Shown here: positions 62,158-64,000 of the stretch, piece by piece
Layout: every line of letters begins with the position of its first letter
Position numbering within the stretch: position 1 is the stretch's first letter
Source: Afipia sp.
GTDB lineage: Bacteria > Pseudomonadota > Alphaproteobacteria > Rhizobiales > Xanthobacteraceae
DNA length: 64,000 nt
Direction of reading: 5' to 3'
NCBI GenBank assembly: GCA_024707075.1
Contig: JANQAK010000003.1
Location: forward strand, 558,001 to 622,000
Program-made: the position numbers and the translations under genes
Notes under the pieces: generated by a model
Seen by the model: the letters and a program-made list of their open reading frames with translations, nothing else
Told to the model about the DNA's origin: nothing
Database searches by the model: none

Positions 62158-64000
62158 TTAACGCGCAACCATCTCTTTCACGCGCTGCGAGAACCGCTCA
62201 ACGTCGAACGGCTTGGTGATCATCTCCATGCCCGGCTTCAGGAATCCCTTGGCCATGGCCGCACTCTGCGCATAGCCGGTGACGAACAGGATCTTGAGGC
62301 CGGGCCTCACCTCCCGCGCATAATCCGCGAACTCGCGGCCGTTCATTCCGGGCAAGCCTACGTCGGTCACCAGCAAATCGACACGGATTTCCTGATTGAG
62401 TATCTGGAGGCCTGACGGTCCGTCGGTTGCTTCCATGATCCGGTAGCCTTCGTTCGTTAGCATTTCGGTGATGATGCCGCGAACCACCGGTTCATCCTCG
62501 ACCACCAGAACGGTCTCCCCGGAGGCACGATGCTTGGTGATCGAAGCGGACGACATCGGCTCCGCTGCCGCATCGCCATCATGCCGGGGCAGATAGATCC
62601 TGACCGACGTGCCGGCGCCCGGCGTGCTGTCAATGATGACGTGACCGTTGGACTGCCGGGCAAAGCCATAAATCATCGACAGGCCGAGACCCGTTCCCTG
62701 CCCGATCGGCTTGGTGGTGAAGAACGGATCGAAAGCGCGCGCGACCACATCCGCAGCCATCCCCGTGCCGGTATCCGCCACGTCGATGCAGATATAGTCA
62801 CCGGGAGCCAGCGCGGGATTGCCGGACAGCACGCCGTCAAGACGTGCATTCGATGTCCTGATGGTCAGCCGCCCGCCATCCGGCATCGCATCGCGTGCGT
62901 TGATCGCAAGATTGAGCAACGCGCTTTCGAGCTGGTTGGGATCGCAAAGCGTACTCCACAGGTTTTTAGACCTCTCGATCTTCAGATCGATAAGTTCGCC
63001 GATCGTCCTGCGAAGAAGGTCCTCAAGGGAGCCCACCAGTTGATTGGCATCGACCGATCTCGGACTGAGCGGCTGCCGACGCGCGAACGCAAGCAACCGG
63101 TGTGTCAGCGCGGCCGCACGGTTCGCCGATGTCGTCGCAGCGTCGATGTAACGCTCGACATTGTCGATGCGGCCCTTTGCCAGTCGTATCTTCATCAGTT
63201 CGAGCGAACCTATGATGCCCGTCAGCAGATTGTTGAAGTCGTGGGCGATGCCGCCCGTCAGTTGCCCGACCGCTTCCATCTTCTGCGACTGGCGCAGTGC
63301 CTCCTCGGTGGATTTCAAGCGCTCGAAAGCGTCCTTCTCCGCGGTGATATCGCGAGCGACTGCATAAACCTTTCCGTCGTCGGGAACAGCGGTCCAGGAT
63401 AGCCAGCGATACGAACCGTCCTTGTGGCGAAAGCGATTTTCAAACCGGATTGTCGGTCTGCCCTGCGCAAGATGACCGAGCTCGGCGTCTACCTTTCTCC
63501 GGTCGTCGGGATGTTCCAGCCACTGCGACGTCTTGTGAAGAAGCTCAGCTTCGCTCCAGCCCAGCGTCGCCGTCCAGGCTGGATTGATGCTCCGCCACGT
63601 TCCATCAATATCAGCCACCAGCAAAAGATCCTGTGAGACGTTCCAGATGCGGTCCCGCTCACGGGTCTTTTCGCGGACGCGCTCGGCGAGCGTCGCGTTC
63701 AGTGCCGCCAGTTGCGCCTCCGTGGTTTTCTGATCGTTCACATCGGTGTTGGTGCCGATCCAGCGCACGATCTTGCCGTTCTCGTCGCGCGCCGGAACTG
63801 CGCGCGCCAGAAACCAGCGAAACGCGCCATCCGCCCGCCGCAGGCGAAATTCGATCTCGTAAGCCTCTCCGGTCCTGACCGCATGTGCCCATGCGGCGAT
63901 TGCAGCCGGGATATCTTCCGGATGAACCATCCGACCCCAGCCTTGCTCCATCAGTTCGTCACCGGTCGCGCCGCTGTATTCATAGACGCGCGGGTTGAAC
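62158..64000 (-). CDS. Hybrid sensor histidine kinase with PAS domains and C-terminal receiver (5' end outside window)
   Basis: The reading frame is open to the right edge, so the N-terminus is missing; about 613 residues are visible. In order: the end of a PAS domain ([20 protein letters not shown], then [13 protein letters not shown]), a second PAS ([20 protein letters not shown] and [15 protein letters not shown]), a HisKA domain with phospho-His in [20 protein letters not shown], an HATPase with [25 protein letters not shown] and [15 protein letters not shown], and a REC domain with [20 protein letters not shown] and phospho-acceptor [13 protein letters not shown]. The REC ends the protein. 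It likely passes phosphate to its own receiver; the input signal and partners are unknown. Confidence 0.93.
   Translation of the reverse strand, partial: FNPRVYEYSGATGDELMEQGWGRMVHPEDIPAAIAAWAHAVRTGEAYEIEFRLRRADGAFRWFLARAVPARDENGKIVRWIGTNTDVNDQKTTEAQLAALNATLAERVREKTRERDRIWNVSQDLLLVADIDGTWRSINPAWTATLGWSEAELLHKTSQWLEHPDDRRKVDAELGHLAQGRPTIRFENRFRHKDGSYRWLSWTAVPDDGKVYAVARDITAEKDAFERLKSTEEALRQSQKMEAVGQLTGGIAHDFNNLLTGIIGSLELMKIRLAKGRIDNVERYIDAATTSANRAAALTHRLLAFARRQPLSPRSVDANQLVGSLEDLLRRTIGELIDLKIERSKNLWSTLCDPNQLESALLNLAINARDAMPDGGRLTIRTSNARLDGVLSGNPALAPGDYICIDVADTGTGMAADVVARAFDPFFTTKPIGQGTGLGLSMIYGFARQSNGHVIIDSTPGAGTSVRIYLPRHDGDAAAEPMSSASITKHRASGETVLVVEDEPVVRGIITEMLTNEGYRIMEATDGPSGLQILNQEIRVDLLVTDVGLPGMNGREFADYAREVRPGLKILFVTGYAQSAAMAKGFLKPGMEMITKPFDVERFSQRVKEMVAR

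Overview
The window is a chromosomal segment of a high-GC alphaproteobacterium. It looks most like the Bradyrhizobium / Rhodopseudomonas / Afipia group (Nitrobacteraceae). That placement is inferred from the gene families and their order (guaA-rsmB-guaB, a yfgM-like gene with der, a Liv-type ABC operon with two binding proteins, a valine operon) and from many small palindromic intergenic repeats. It was not tested by a database search. No rRNA, tRNA, CRISPR array, prophage or insertion sequence was recognised. Most of the window is housekeeping and catabolic core genome.

Layout. 1-9.7 kb: the 3' end of purF, a GNAT-methyltransferase fusion, an SDR, a DUF2147 protein, the yfgM-like / lipoprotein / der operon, two odd truncated-looking regulators, and nnrU-panB. 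9.8-15.8 kb: a Bug-type binding protein, prfC, a guanidine-II (mini-ykkC) riboswitch upstream of a SugE/Gdx exporter gene, and a DUF47-pit phosphate uptake pair. 15.9-22.1 kb: a complete HAAT/Liv ABC importer operon (livG, livF, two tandem substrate-binding protein genes, livH, livM) with internal hairpins. 22.4-27.9 kb: a PAS_5 protein, dctA, a frameshifted RTX-like gene, an ArsC-like protein, a VOC / MarR divergent pair and a possibly frameshifted small gene. 28-40 kb: guaA, rsmB, guaB, several membrane or hypothetical genes, an MFS exporter, a frameshifted rlmE and ppx/gppA. 40-46.6 kb: an orphan form-II CoxL-like molybdoenzyme subunit, about 1 kb of palindromic repeats, a MaoC-like protein, a DUF188 protein and an Uup-type ABC-F ATPase. 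46.6-56.8 kb: one long minus-strand series (TetR, mmsA, acyl-CoA dehydrogenase, 3-hydroxyisobutyryl-CoA hydrolase, mmsB, acyl-CoA synthetase, MaoC, SDR, BaiN-like flavoprotein) that encodes most of distal valine/isobutyrate breakdown. 57-64 kb: an enoyl-CoA hydratase, a thiolase, a FabF-like synthase, an HxlR regulator divergent from an enoyl-reductase-like MDR, and the 3' part of a hybrid histidine kinase.

The most notable signals are four. (1) The guanidine-II riboswitch has two ACGG-loop hairpins, the second placed just before the ribosome-binding site of sugE. (2) A composite repeat of about 165 bp occurs twice, each time between two genes of a minus-strand operon. It consists of two palindromes separated by an AT-rich spacer of about 12 nt. 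The arms differ between copies but stay self-complementary, and one copy supplies the livH stop codon. (3) Two genes are clearly frameshifted: rlmE at an A6 run, and an RTX-like beta-roll gene. (4) A TetR-type C-terminal domain is encoded without a recognisable HTH. Three further classes of REP-like palindromes sit in the gene gaps.
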